Part shown: piece after piece, positions 26,346 to 35,173 of the stretch | Layout of the letters: each line of letters starts with the position of its first letter | How positions within the stretch are numbered: the first letter of the stretch is position 1 | Origin: Mesorhizobium shangrilense | GTDB lineage: Bacteria; Pseudomonadota; Alphaproteobacteria; Rhizobiales; Rhizobiaceae | NCBI RefSeq assembly: GCF_040537815.1 | Contig: NZ_JBEWSZ010000016.1 | Location: 1-41,563 of the forward strand | Reading direction: 5' to 3' | DNA length: 41,563 bases | Notes under the pieces: generated by a model | Databases searched by the model: none | What the model saw: the letters and a program-made list of their open reading frames with translations, nothing else | Told to the model about the DNA's origin: nothing | Program-made: the position numbers and the translations under genes

Positions 26346-27200
26346 TCACAGCCCTTGATAATCCAGTCCGATGTCAAGGATCGGCGCGCTGTGGGTCAGC
26401 CAGCCGATGGAAATCAGATCGACACCGGTCGCCGCGATGGCTGGCGCCGTCGCGGCCGTGATCCGGCCCGATGCTTCGGTGATGGCTCGACCGGCCACCA
26501 TCGACACCGCCTGGCGCAATTCCTCAACCGACATGTTATCGAGCAGAATAGCGTCGGGGGCCAGCGCCAGCGCCTCTTCCAGTTGCGTCAGCGTATCGAC
26601 CTCGACTTCGATTTTGACCAGATGACCTGCACTTGCCCGCACGCTCTTGATCGCCGGGCGGATCCCGCCGGCGATGGCGATGTGGTTGTCCTTGATCAGG
26701 ATGGCGTCGTCGAGGCCGAAGCGGTGATTGGCGCCGCCTCCGGCGCGCACGGCGTATTTTTCGACTGCGCGCAAGCCGGGCGTCGTCTTGCGGGTGCAGA
26801 TGATTTTTGCGCCGTGACCGCGGATTGCATTGACGATCGAAGCTGTCGTCGTGGCAATGCCGCTTAGATGGCAGAGGAAATTGAGCGCTGTTCGTTCCGC
26901 GGTGAGAATGGCCCGGGCGGGACCGCCCACCGTTGCAATGACCTCTCCTTGCGCCACTTCGCTCCCGTCTGCCCGCTCCACGGTCAATTCGACGCTCGGG
27001 TCGATGAGCCGGAAGGCGAGCATCGCCAGATCGAGCCCGGCGACAACCCCGGTCTGCCGCGCAACCAGCACGGTCGTCGTACGATGATTCTTCGGCACGA
27101 TGGCGTCGGTCGTCAGATCACCCGCCCGGCCGAGATCTTCGACAAGGGCTGCCCGCACCAGAGGCTCAAGCATGATTGCTGGAAGCGGCGAGAGGTTCAT
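26346..27200 (-). CDS. nadC: Nicotinate-nucleotide pyrophosphorylase (quinolinate phosphoribosyltransferase)
   Basis: 284 residues, normal length. It turns quinolinate and PRPP into nicotinate mononucleotide, CO2 and pyrophosphate. The central signature is [20 protein letters not shown] then [20 protein letters not shown], with the Arg, Lys and His residues that hold the two phosphates and the carboxylates. The ATG lies two bases after the nadB stop codon. Last enzyme of the nad part of the cluster. Confidence 0.97.
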   Translation of the reverse strand: MNLSPLPAIMLEPLVRAALVEDLGRAGDLTTDAIVPKNHRTTTVLVARQTGVVAGLDLAMLAFRLIDPSVELTVERADGSEVAQGEVIATVGGPARAILTAERTALNFLCHLSGIATTTASIVNAIRGHGAKIICTRKTTPGLRAVEKYAVRAGGGANHRFGLDDAILIKDNHIAIAGGIRPAIKSVRASAGHLVKIEVEVDTLTQLEEALALAPDAILLDNMSVEELRQAVSMVAGRAITEASGRITAATAPAIAATGVDLISIGWLTHSAPILDIGLDYQGL

Positions 27201-27202
27201 TG

Positions 27203-28741
27203 CTAGACCTCTTCAAGCGTTGACGAACATGCGAATTCCCGAGCTGTCGCTAAGGCTTCATCGAGGGTGAATTCGGAACGGCGGGCGATGGCAGCACGAT
27301 CGGGAAAGTCCGTGCGGTAGTGAGCGCCGCGGCTTTCTTCGCGCCGCAAGGCGGCAACCGCGATCATCAGTCCAACTGCTGCGGGATCAGACGCCGCATC
27401 GTGACGTTTGGCGAGCGGAAGCAATGCGCTCACGGCCTCGCGCAAGATCTCGCCATCTCGTTTCACGCCAAGGGTGCGTGAGAGGAGAGAGCGCGAGGGA
27501 AGTGGATCGGGAGCGGGAATTTCCCGTGCCGTTGATCGTGTTCTGCGACCAATCGGAGATCCCGCTACGCTTTCGGCGACCCAGCGCGCGCACACGACCG
27601 CCTCGGTCAGCGAGTTGCTGGCCAGCCTGTTGGCGCCGTGCAGCCCGGTCGAGGCGACTTCGCCGCAGGCCCACAGTCCGGCAACGGAGGTACGACCGTC
27701 CCGGTCCACCGCGATGCCGCCCATGTGATAGTGCTGGGCCGGCCGTATGGGAATGAGGTCGCGGGCCGGGTCGATGCCGGCGCTACGGCAGGTTGATGCG
27801 ATCGTCGGAAACTGCCGTGCGAATGCCGCGCCCGGCTTTTGTCGTCCGTCGAGAAAGACCCGGTGGCCGTTCGCAAGATGCGTCCAGATGGCGCGCGCCA
27901 CAACGTCGCGCGGCGCCAGTTCCGCGTCCTGCAAATCTTCGAGGAAACGTCGGCCTGTCTCGTCGACGATCGTCGCGCCTTCGCCGCGAACCGCTTCGCT
28001 GATCAGCGGCATCGGGCGGTCCGGCCCGTCGAGCGCGGTCGGGTGAAACTGGATGAATTCCAGATCGGCAAGGACAGCACCGGCGCGCGCCGCAAGCGCC
28101 AGGCCCTGTCCGCAACTGCCCAACGGGTTGGTGCTGTCGAGGAACAATCCGCCAATTCCGCCGGTCGCGAGGACGACCCGTCCCGTACCCAGGAACACAG
28201 GACTCATCGAACAGCTTGCCCAAACGCCTCTGACCGTATTGTCCTCCACCGCCAGCCGCCGCGCCTCCACACCCTCGACGACCACAATGGACGGATGAGA
28301 ACGTACGGCTTCGACTAGGGCGCGCATGATTTCCTGTCCGCTGCCGTCGCCGCCGGCATGGACGATGCGTCGGCGGCCGTGGGCGGCCTCCAATCCCAGC
28401 AGCAGTGCTCCTTCAGGCGTCCGATCGAAGCGGGCCCCAAGGTTCGCCAGGGCTTCAATCGCGTCAGGAGCTGCATTGAGGATGCAGCTTGCGATTTCTG
28501 CGTCGCACAGTCCATCACCGGCAGCGAGCGTGTCGGCGAGATGCAGTACCGGATCGTCGTCAACGCCAAAGCTGGCAGCCAGTCCGCCCTGTGCCCACGC
28601 GCTCGATGCCTCGGACCCGAGCGGCGTCCTAGACAAAATAAGCACGGGTTCTGCCGCCAGATGAAGCGCAGTCAATAATCCGGCAATTCCGCCGCCTATG
28701 ATAATAGGCCGGCCAAAGAAGCTGCGGACATCCGCGCTCAC
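27203..28741 (-). CDS. nadB: L-aspartate oxidase
   Basis: 512 residues. FAD enzyme that oxidises L-aspartate to iminoaspartate, the substrate of NadA. FAD-binding motif IIGGGIAGLLTALHLA is at residues 15-30, followed by SEASSAWAQGGLAASFGVDD; the substrate-capping region has FIQFHPTALDG, and the FAD end motif WACGEVASTGLHGANRLASN and SLTEAVV is intact. Nineteen bases separate it from nadA. Confidence 0.96.
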   Translation of the reverse strand: MSADVRSFFGRPIIIGGGIAGLLTALHLAAEPVLILSRTPLGSEASSAWAQGGLAASFGVDDDPVLHLADTLAAGDGLCDAEIASCILNAAPDAIEALANLGARFDRTPEGALLLGLEAAHGRRRIVHAGGDGSGQEIMRALVEAVRSHPSIVVVEGVEARRLAVEDNTVRGVWASCSMSPVFLGTGRVVLATGGIGGLFLDSTNPLGSCGQGLALAARAGAVLADLEFIQFHPTALDGPDRPMPLISEAVRGEGATIVDETGRRFLEDLQDAELAPRDVVARAIWTHLANGHRVFLDGRQKPGAAFARQFPTIASTCRSAGIDPARDLIPIRPAQHYHMGGIAVDRDGRTSVAGLWACGEVASTGLHGANRLASNSLTEAVVCARWVAESVAGSPIGRRTRSTAREIPAPDPLPSRSLLSRTLGVKRDGEILREAVSALLPLAKRHDAASDPAAVGLMIAVAALRREESRGAHYRTDFPDRAAIARRSEFTLDEALATAREFACSSTLEEV

Positions 28742-28760
28742 TGGTGCACCTTAGGGTGTC

Positions 28761-29735
28761 TCATACGGCGAGCATCCGCTCGACGGCAAGCCGCGCGCGC
28801 TGGGCGATCGCGGGCTCGACGGTGACGACATGCCGGTTCTGCTCGAGCGCTGCGCGGATGTTGGCCAGCGTGATGCGCTTCATATGCGGGCACAGATTAC
28901 ACGGCCGTATGAACTCCACATCGGGATGGTCCACCGCGACATTGTCGCTCATCGAGCACTCCGTCATCAGGACGACGCGTGGCGGCTTTTGCCGTTCGAC
29001 ATAGTCGGACATGGCGGCAGTAGAACCGGAGAAGTCAGCTTCGGCGACTACTTCAGGCGGGCACTCGGGATGCGCCAGCACGATCACACCGGGATGATCC
29101 TCGCGCAACTGGCGGATGTCGGCACGCGTGAAGCGCTCGTGAACCTCGCAATGTCCCTTCCAGGCGATGATCTGAACGTCGGTTTGGGCGGCGATGTTCT
29201 GGGCCAGATATTCATCTGGCAGCATGATGACCTGGGGAACGCCCAGCGATTCGACGACGGCCTTCGCATTACCCGACGTGCAGCAGATGTCGGACTCGGC
29301 CTTCACCTCGGCCGATGTGTTGACGTAGGTGACGACGGGCACGCCGGGATAGCGTTGTCTAAGCAGGTGGATATCTTCGGCGGTAATGGAGTCCGCCAGG
29401 GAGCAGCCTGCGCGCAGATCGGGAATGAGCACCGTCTTTTGCGGATTGAGCAGCTTCGCTGTTTCGGCCATGAAATGCACGCCGGCGAGCACAATGACAT
29501 CCGCTTCAGTTGACATCGCCTTGCGGGCCAGCGCCAGGCTGTCGCCGACGATGTCGGCGACGCAATGGAAAATCTCCGGCGTCTGATAGTTATGCGCCAG
29601 GATGACGGCGTTGCGCTTCCGTTTCAGCTCAAGGATGGCGTCGATATCGTCAGCGAACGTCAGCCATTCGGCTGGCGGGATCACGCGCCTGACGCGGTCG
29701 TACAGGGACGCGCCCGAAAGCAGCATGGTGCTCAT
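28761..29735 (-). CDS. nadA: Quinolinate synthase
   Basis: 324 residues. Condenses iminoaspartate with dihydroxyacetone phosphate to quinolinate on a [4Fe-4S] cluster. The three cluster cysteines are C111 (AGCSLAD), C196 (KGHCEVH) and C282 ([11 protein letters not shown]). [11 protein letters not shown] near the N-terminus and [20 protein letters not shown] are substrate-site motifs. First gene of the nine-gene run; a palindrome lies 26-46 bases upstream of its start codon. AGGG stands near the ATG. Confidence 0.97.
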   Translation of the reverse strand: MSTMLLSGASLYDRVRRVIPPAEWLTFADDIDAILELKRKRNAVILAHNYQTPEIFHCVADIVGDSLALARKAMSTEADVIVLAGVHFMAETAKLLNPQKTVLIPDLRAGCSLADSITAEDIHLLRQRYPGVPVVTYVNTSAEVKAESDICCTSGNAKAVVESLGVPQVIMLPDEYLAQNIAAQTDVQIIAWKGHCEVHERFTRADIRQLREDHPGVIVLAHPECPPEVVAEADFSGSTAAMSDYVERQKPPRVVLMTECSMSDNVAVDHPDVEFIRPCNLCPHMKRITLANIRAALEQNRHVVTVEPAIAQRARLAVERMLAV

Positions 29736-29760
29736 CGAGCCCTCCGGTTATATCCCAGCT

Positions 29761-29781
29761 GAATATAACGCGTATATATTC
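29761..29781. promoter_or_regulatory. Palindromic operator upstream of nadA, probable NadQ site
   Basis: Perfect inverted repeat with arms GAATATA (29761-29767) and TATATTC (29775-29781) around ACGCGTA. It lies in the 63-base gap between nadQ and nadA and overlaps AT-rich sequence suitable for a -10 element. A regulator of nadABC encoded directly upstream makes it the likely binding site. TTATA-type half-sites also occur at about 29748 and 29789. Confidence 0.65.
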
Positions 29782-29798
29782 GTGGGGAGTATAAGCGG

Positions 29799-30761
29799 TC
29801 AAGCCCGCGGGAGCGGCAATTTTGTCCCGGCTACAGGTCTCTCATCGAGGACGGCGTGGCGGAAGCGATAAAGTTGCGCCGGCCGGCCGCCGGTTTCGGC
29901 GGTCGTCTCACCGGTCTCCTCCACCAGCTCCTGCTGCTCGATCAGCCGGCGAAAGTTCGGCTTACGGACGAGCCTGCCTGCGAGTGCCTCCACCGTGCGC
30001 TGTAGCTGCAAAAGCGTGAAGACCGGCGGCATCAGCTCGAACACGACGGGCCGGTATTTGATCTTGGAGCGCAGCCGCGCAATGCCCGTCGCCAGGATGC
30101 GGCGATGATCGGCGATCATCGATCTGCCCGACACCGAGGTGGGCGCCGCGGAATGTCCGCCGCGTATTGCTTCCTCCACCAGGGCGGCTTCGTAGAGCAG
30201 CTCATAGCGCTCCAGCACAAACTCTTCATTCCATGACCGGCCATCGAACCCAAAGGCGATCGCCGCCCGCCGTCGCCGGTCGAGGCGTATCGCTCCGTCC
30301 TCAGCGCCATCGGCCCATTCAATGAGGCGCGGCCGCAATTCGTCCAGGACGACCGCCGGTGTGCCGGAGCGGTGATCCTCCCACGGGAAATAGTCGTACC
30401 AGCTTCCCCAGTGGCGCCCGGCCGAGCCGCCAGCTTCGTCTTGGTGCGTGAGCGCGAGGTAGCTGATCGAAATCACGCGCTGTTCGCCGCCGATCCGGTC
30501 GCGATCGGCGAAGGTGTAGAGCTGTTCGATATAGCCCAGCGGTTGGCCGGTCTGTTGTTCCACCCATCCCCTAAGGCCCGACTGCAGCGAACGATGAGCA
30601 AGCTCGAACGGTCCCGAGGGCAGCGCGGCTTCCTCTCCAACGGTGAGAACGCAAGGTCCACCACCGTTCATTGCCACAACGACGGCGATCAGGTCGGCTT
30701 TGACGTCGTTGGCCTCAACTGCGGCCTTGCCTTTCCTGATCCCTTTTGCGCGATCGTCCAT
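29799..30761 (-). CDS. nadQ: NadQ-type transcriptional regulator (Nudix-related domain plus winged helix)
   Basis: 320 residues. The N-terminal half (about 24-165) starts ADLIAVVVAMNGGGPCVLTV and has the layout of a Nudix-like domain, but the Nudix box is degenerate (GLRGWVEQQTGQPLG in place of a GX5EX7REUXEEXGU motif), so it probably senses a ligand rather than hydrolyses one. The C-terminal part (about 220-300) holds a winged-helix-like region with VFELMPPVFTLLQLQRTVEA and RKPNFRRLIEQQELVEETGE. This is the architecture of the COG4111/NadQ proteins predicted to repress nadABC in Rhizobiales. It lies upstream of nadA on the same strand with a palindrome between. Confidence 0.85.
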   Translation of the reverse strand: MDDRAKGIRKGKAAVEANDVKADLIAVVVAMNGGGPCVLTVGEEAALPSGPFELAHRSLQSGLRGWVEQQTGQPLGYIEQLYTFADRDRIGGEQRVISISYLALTHQDEAGGSAGRHWGSWYDYFPWEDHRSGTPAVVLDELRPRLIEWADGAEDGAIRLDRRRRAAIAFGFDGRSWNEEFVLERYELLYEAALVEEAIRGGHSAAPTSVSGRSMIADHRRILATGIARLRSKIKYRPVVFELMPPVFTLLQLQRTVEALAGRLVRKPNFRRLIEQQELVEETGETTAETGGRPAQLYRFRHAVLDERPVAGTKLPLPRA

Positions 30762-30805
30762 GGTCCCCGAAGTGGTTGGGCAGAGCTTTGCCGCGTAGGC
30801 GGCTG

Positions 30806-30823
30806 AACCGATTTAATTCGGTT
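30806..30823. promoter_or_regulatory. Perfect dyad upstream of nadQ
   Basis: AACCGA (30806-30811) and TCGGTT (30818-30823) around TTTAAT, 45 bases upstream of the nadQ start. It differs from the nadA palindrome. It could be an operator for nadQ or the core of its promoter. Confidence 0.4.
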
Positions 30824-31142
30824 TGTACGATAATTATGGGCGCGTCAACACCACGCGTCGTCGCGATCTTAGCTTTTCGCGGCTGCACAAAAATGTGCCA
30901 AATGCTACAGCCGTGGTTGGTAACCTTGGGGAAGGGGGCGTCCATCGAGTGCGGGACCGCCGGGTCATATGTGTAGCGCTTCCGGCCTACATTAGCGCCG
31001 ACTTATGATGTATAATGGCTGTGATAACATCAGTAGCCGCTTGGGGACCAGTGGGGTGAAGCTCGAGACCTTTCACAGATTCAGATGGACATGCTTCTTC
31101 GCACCAATGGGCACAGGTTCGATCGATGGGATGTAAGGGAGC
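30824..31142. other. Intergenic stretch without a recognised gene
   Basis: Between the nadQ promoter area and a convergent-facing small gene end. No coding frame or RNA was recognised. A weak GATGT/ACATC inverted repeat at about 31006-31030 is noted without assignment. Confidence 0.35.
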
Positions 31143-31472
31143 CTACATCGCGTTTGCAGGTGCGAAGAAGCAGTTTTCGTGTTCCTCGGTCGGATGCAGG
31201 CAGATGTGGAAATTGTCGTCGCCGGACCGAATGACCACGTCGTATGGCACGAAGTAGCGATTCTGATGAGTGACTTTCCGATGGTCGCCTGGTCGCAAAA
31301 TGATCTCATAGCCATAGGGTCGCGGTGTTACTGTTATGCTGGGAATTTTACCGCACTCTCCGGTCACCGGGTCGCCGTGACAGCAGGCCGGTGGATAGGT
31401 CCAGCTATCAGCGCTGTGCGCAAACGCAGAGACATCCTTGAGCGCTGCAGCCGCGACGATCACGCCTGCCAC
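31143..31472 (-). CDS. Exported Cys-rich hypothetical protein
   Basis: 109 residues from a GTG at 31472; the frame remains open upstream without a better start, so the N-terminus is uncertain. A hydrophobic segment (VIVAAAALKDVSAFAHSA) looks like a signal peptide. The mature part has SWTYPPACCHGDPVTGECG and NFHICLHPTEEHENCFFAP, the pattern of short rhizobial exported proteins with a W-Y-P-x-x-C-C opening and a C-terminal CxxP...C motif. Probably disulfide-bonded and periplasmic; function unknown. An IS fragment overlaps upstream on the same strand. Confidence 0.55.
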   Translation of the reverse strand: MAGVIVAAAALKDVSAFAHSADSWTYPPACCHGDPVTGECGKIPSITVTPRPYGYEIILRPGDHRKVTHQNRYFVPYDVVIRSGDDNFHICLHPTEEHENCFFAPANAM

Positions 31473-31563
31473 GCCCGCTATGCGTCGTGTTCCGACCGCA
31501 TTCAGCCACGCCCCATCGGACCCGTTGCCGCAGGTGAGCTCCGCTTAGACGACTGCTCCATCC

Positions 31564-31770
31564 CGGCTTCAGCGTCGGGCGCGGCGGTAGACCTTTCAGA
31601 CGCCGGATCTCATCCTTCAGAGCCGCATTCTCGGCGCGAAGCCCGGCGACATCTGCCCGCAACTGCAGGATCACGTCGAGCAGGTCCGCAGGGGTCAGCG
31701 TTCGAGAATCTGGTGGCTCCGCTATGGCCGAATGGAACCACGCCGCTCGCCAAACCGCCACCCACCCCAA
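31564..31770 (-). pseudogene. IS66-like transposase N-terminal fragment
   Basis: The frame reads DLLDVILQLRADVAGLRAEN followed by AALKDEIRRLKGLPPRPTLK, the coiled-coil leucine-rich start of IS66-type transposases that ends in GLPPRP..KPSGM. The match stops abruptly after KP at about 31564; the catalytic domain is missing. Confidence 0.65.
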
Positions 31771-31949
31771 CCCGATACACCCGAGTCATAACGCCGCGTC
31801 TGCCACCGGTTTTGCCCCGGCTACCTCAATTTCAGGTAAGCATTTGATTTAGTTTCTTTTTATTTAAACAATCGTGGAGAAGCCCCCGGATATCGAAGGG
31901 AACTTGAGCGCATGATCCCAAGATGAAGGTGTGACATCGGATTTTCAAT

Positions 31950-32204
31950 TTAATGGAACAACGATCCTGTCCCGTCAAATAGGTTGACGCGTTCTTCGTC
32001 TCTTGCAGATAATTGTTCCAGTTTGGCCGCGCCGCTGCGAAAAATGAGGAAACCAACAACCAGAAAGTATCCAAGTTGCAGGACCAAAGCGCCGAGTGCA
32101 GTCCAAATCAATGAGTACCAAGACGATCCGGTCACATAATATGCCAAAATCAGAAGAACTGTTAATACAACTGTCGCGCTAACTACAAACCTCGGAAAAT
32201 ACAT
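31950..32204 (-). CDS. exoX: Exopolysaccharide production repressor, ExoX/Psi family
   Basis: 84 residues from the ATG at 32204, which has GGAGGGA six bases upstream; an earlier ATG four codons before is less likely. It begins MYFPRFVVSATVVLTVLLIL and has two membrane segments (about 6-24 and 32-54) with WYSLIWTALGALVLQLGYFL between and in the second, the pattern of ExoX of Sinorhizobium and Psi of Rhizobium. These small inner-membrane proteins inhibit the initiating galactosyl-phosphate transferase ExoY/PssA and so lower exopolysaccharide synthesis. The C-terminal 28 residues are charged and cytoplasmic. It stands alone. Confidence 0.82.
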   Translation of the reverse strand: MYFPRFVVSATVVLTVLLILAYYVTGSSWYSLIWTALGALVLQLGYFLVVGFLIFRSGAAKLEQLSARDEERVNLFDGTGSLFH

Positions 32205-32366
32205 TCTTCCCTCCAAACGCCTGCCCAGAAAAAGGGTCCGTCTGCCCCAATCGCATTGCCTATCGTCTCATCTTTTCCATTTGGTGGCAAGCGGGTCACA
32301 GAATATTGCTCCAATGGGATGGTATATCATCCGAAAAAGTACAATGACTGCAACGTTCTGAGAAGA

Positions 32367-32558
32367 CTACACTCTCCACCAAGTGGCGAATCCTATCGCG
32401 AAGACGGTTACGACGATCCAGAACACACACGTCTCGTCCCCGCTTCGGCCAGATTTCCCATCATCGAACAAATCGTAACCGCGCATTCCTCCAAGCGTCA
32501 GCATTCCACAGGACAATAGGAACAATATCAATAAGCTCATGAGCGAGGGGGGCAACAT
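32367..32558 (-). CDS. Small membrane protein, hypothetical
   Basis: 63 residues (or 57 from an inner ATG). Two hydrophobic segments, LMSLLILFLLSCGMLTLGG and FWIVVTVFAIGFATWW, flank a charged loop GYDLFDDGKSGRSGDET. GGAGA is present 17 bases upstream, which is far. No family recognised. Confidence 0.4.
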   Translation of the reverse strand: MLPPSLMSLLILFLLSCGMLTLGGMRGYDLFDDGKSGRSGDETCVFWIVVTVFAIGFATWWRV

Positions 32559-32566
32559 GGCTCAGT

Positions 32567-32761
32567 CTAGTCTCCGCTGGAAAACTCTCTGGACATACTA
32601 TTAGAGTCGGTAACGCGTATCCACGGCCTATCGCGTACTCGACCAGGCTTGAGCGGTCGCGGGATCGCTTTCACCACTGCGTGAACATGGCTTTGTGCCT
32701 CGACATGCACGCTACGGATGATCTTCGTGCCGTCCATCTCTTCGACCTTGAAACTTCCCAT
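32567..32761 (-). CDS. Small hypothetical protein
   Basis: 64 residues from an ATG at 32761 with GAGGAAAG upstream; a longer frame reaches 32881. The sequence MGSFKVEEMDGTKIIRSVHV followed by EAQSHVHAVVKAI and RPWIRVTDSNSM resembles short rhizobial proteins of unknown function that combine an EA.TH..AV helix with a W-I-R-V-T strand. It precedes the small membrane protein gene on the same strand. Confidence 0.45.
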   Translation of the reverse strand: MGSFKVEEMDGTKIIRSVHVEAQSHVHAVVKAIPRPLKPGRVRDRPWIRVTDSNSMSREFSSGD

Positions 32762-32912
32762 CGACCTGCTTTCCTCGCTCCGACCAATTACCAAAATTCC
32801 GAAACGAAAGAACTCCATGGACCGCATCTTTCGTGAGCGAGAACGCAACGAATCGCTAGACCCGCGCCCGTGGCGTGGCAAGAAGCCGGCTGGGTTTTTG
32901 GCGGAGACATTG

Positions 32913-33394
32913 ATGCCGGATCATGACGTGCTTTGCATCGGCAATGCCCTTGTCGAGATCATCACCCAGTGCGACGAGGAATTCCTCGAGACCAACGGCA
33001 TCATCAAGGGCGCGATGAACCTCATCGACACCCAGCGCGCCGCCAGCCGCATTGGCCTGGCGTTCGAGGCGTCCGGCGGCAGCGCCGGTAACACGGCGGC
33101 AGACGTCGCCAGCTTCGGCAAGGTCTCCAACGGTGTTCTCGGCGAAATCTGTGCACATGACATCCATGCTCAGGGCGTCGCTTTCGACACCAAACCACTC
33201 AAGGGCGGGCCTCCGACGGCGCGCTCGATGAACACATATCTGGGCGCTTGCCTCGAGCTCGGACCGTAGGATCTTGAGACCGACAAGGCTTCGGGCGCCA
33301 AGATCACCCATTTCGTGGGTTATCTGTGGGACTCGCCGCGCGACAGCTACCGCTGCCGCGAGACCGAGCAAGCAGTGTTGCTGAAGGCTGTCTG
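32913..33394 (+). pseudogene. Adenosine kinase (PfkB family), internally deleted
   Basis: Starts correctly (MPDHDVLCIGNALVEIITQC) and follows the family through NGIIKGAMNLID, FEASGGSAGNTAADVASFGK, VSNGVLGEICAHDIHAQGVA, PLKGGPPTARSMNTYLGACL and, after an in-frame TAG at 33267, DKASGAKITHFVGYLWDSPR. Compared with rhizobial adenosine kinases, at least two segments of several residues are missing in frame (after VAS and after ARSM), and the entire C-terminal half with the catalytic GAGD motif is lost. It cannot be active. Confidence 0.8.
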
Positions 33395-33829
33395 AGGTAA
33401 ACGGCAGGTTCGCGACCCAGCCTTCGCAGGCTCTCAGTGTGTTTGAGCTCGAAAAGGCAGGCACGTGCGTTTTCGTCCGGTGCACGGTGGTTGCTTTTGA
33501 TTCAGCTAAGGAAGGCTCGACGCTAAGCTCAGCTGTAGTGAAGTTCTCGAACTTTCTGGACTGTTTCACTGGAATCCCAGCCCCAAACGGTTTGCTCCCA
33601 AAGGATGACCGAACGTCGCCCAAGTCACAAACCCGACTCCGCGCGCGTTTAGTAGCGTCGCCCTCGGCCAAGTCGTTATCGTGAACTGGGGCACACCGGT
33701 TACGGCATTTTGTCGCATGACCATCTCTTCATTTCTGCCGATCCAGGCGAATCCGGCCTTCCGGCCTCGATTCGAATGGCGGCTGAGGGCTCCTTTTCAC
33801 GGATAATTTCAGGTTTGAACCTCACGTTA
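33395..33829. other. Intergenic stretch left of the IS701-like transposase
   Basis: No gene recognised. It should contain the downstream end of the insertion sequence, but I could not identify a terminal inverted repeat by eye. Confidence 0.35.
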
Positions 33830-35143
33830 CTATTGCTTTTCGACCGGCGGGAAGGGCTTGCGGCGACATTCACTGGATTGATCTTGCCGTGGGAGGGCGG
33901 CGACGGCCCCGAGCGATCCCGGTTTCGGCTTCCTGGGAGTCCTCAGCAGGCGTTCGAATCGGTGACTAGTCCCCATGAGCCTTCCGACCGCTCCCGGGGA
34001 CTCGTGGCTTGCCTTGTGACGAACGGTCGACACCATCGCGAATGCGAGCATGACCATCGAGACGTGGCGATGCCATCCGTGCCAAGAGCGGGTTTCGTTA
34101 TGGTCGAGGCCCAGTTCGTTCTTCGCCGTGCGAAGGCCTTCCTCGATAATCCTGCAACATTGCTGCACTGCGACCAGTGTTTCGATCTCGGTTCCCGCTG
34201 GAGACCAGGTTGAAAAGTAGCAGAGAGCGTGGTTCGCATCGCGTCGGATCAAGAGCCCTGGCGTCCAGAGCCCGGAGCGCGTTTTATCGTATTCCGCGAC
34301 GTCCAAGTTAGTGAACGGGCAGTAAGCCCATGATTCCGAGCCCTGGAGCGCCTCTCCTTGGGGCAAGCTCCGCCAGAGGGAGGGGTCGAGATTCCCTGCG
34401 ATATCTTCGGCCGTGCCGCCTACTGGGAAGAAGCGATTTCGGGAAGCGAAATGATGGTTAGCGTTGACGGCGAGCACATAGCCCTTGCACCGGCCTCGCA
34501 GGGTCATTTCGATGTCGACGCTAGCGTAGATGCGGTCAGTGGCTACCCAGCTTAAGGGTACGTCGGCAGCGACGGTGCGTGCGATCATATCCAGTGCCAG
34601 GCGGGACTTTGTTGCGAAAGTCTTGCCGGCAGGCACCTGGGTCCGCGCCAAGCGGGCAGGGTCATCCGTCCAGGCCCTCGGAAGATACAGCGCGCGATCA
34701 ACGAAAGCATGCCCGTGCCTGGATGCATAGGCCGCAAACACGCCGATCTGGCAGTTGGCTATCTTGCCAGTCGAGCCGTCGACCTGCCGCGCTACTCCGC
34801 ACGAAGTGTTGCCTTGCTTGATGAAACCCGTCTCGTCGATCACGAGGACCGCTTCGTTGTCGGCCAGCGTTTCAAGCGCGTATTTGCGCACGATGTCGCG
34901 TAAGGCGTCTGCGTCCCATTTTGCCCTTCCGAGAATGGCCTGTTGGCGCCACGGCCCGGGGTCACCCGCAGCCTCGGCCCGCATCCAACCGGTCTTGCGA
35001 TGCTCGTCCCGGAGCAGGCCTTCAAGGAACAGTCCTGCCGAAATCGCCACGCGTTCCTGAGGGAAAAGCCCGCTGATCCGGGCCTTCACCTCGCGTATTG
35101 ATGAGGCCCATATCTCGAATGTCGTTTCAATCGATTGAACCAT
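33830..35143 (-). CDS. IS701-family-like DDE transposase, apparently intact
   Basis: 437 residues from the ATG at 35143 (AAGGGG ten bases upstream); a GTG at 35173 would add ten residues. The first acidic residue is in AVLVIDETGFIKQG, the second in LSWVATDRIYAS, and the glutamate region is EEGLRTAKNELGLDHNETRS followed by WHGWHRHVSMVMLAFA, the typical end of IS701-type transposases. No frameshift or stop interrupts it. The C-terminal tail is basic. It separates the adenosine kinase remnant from the polysaccharide operon. Confidence 0.9.
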   Translation of the reverse strand: MVQSIETTFEIWASSIREVKARISGLFPQERVAISAGLFLEGLLRDEHRKTGWMRAEAAGDPGPWRQQAILGRAKWDADALRDIVRKYALETLADNEAVLVIDETGFIKQGNTSCGVARQVDGSTGKIANCQIGVFAAYASRHGHAFVDRALYLPRAWTDDPARLARTQVPAGKTFATKSRLALDMIARTVAADVPLSWVATDRIYASVDIEMTLRGRCKGYVLAVNANHHFASRNRFFPVGGTAEDIAGNLDPSLWRSLPQGEALQGSESWAYCPFTNLDVAEYDKTRSGLWTPGLLIRRDANHALCYFSTWSPAGTEIETLVAVQQCCRIIEEGLRTAKNELGLDHNETRSWHGWHRHVSMVMLAFAMVSTVRHKASHESPGAVGRLMGTSHRFERLLRTPRKPKPGSLGAVAALPRQDQSSECRRKPFPPVEKQ

Positions 35144-35173
35144 CGCCAATAACCCCTTTTGGCCGCCCGTCAC

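Noticed and set aside
31006..31030. GATGT/ACATC inverted repeat
   Set aside because: Short arms, long spacer and no adjacent gene start; likely chance.
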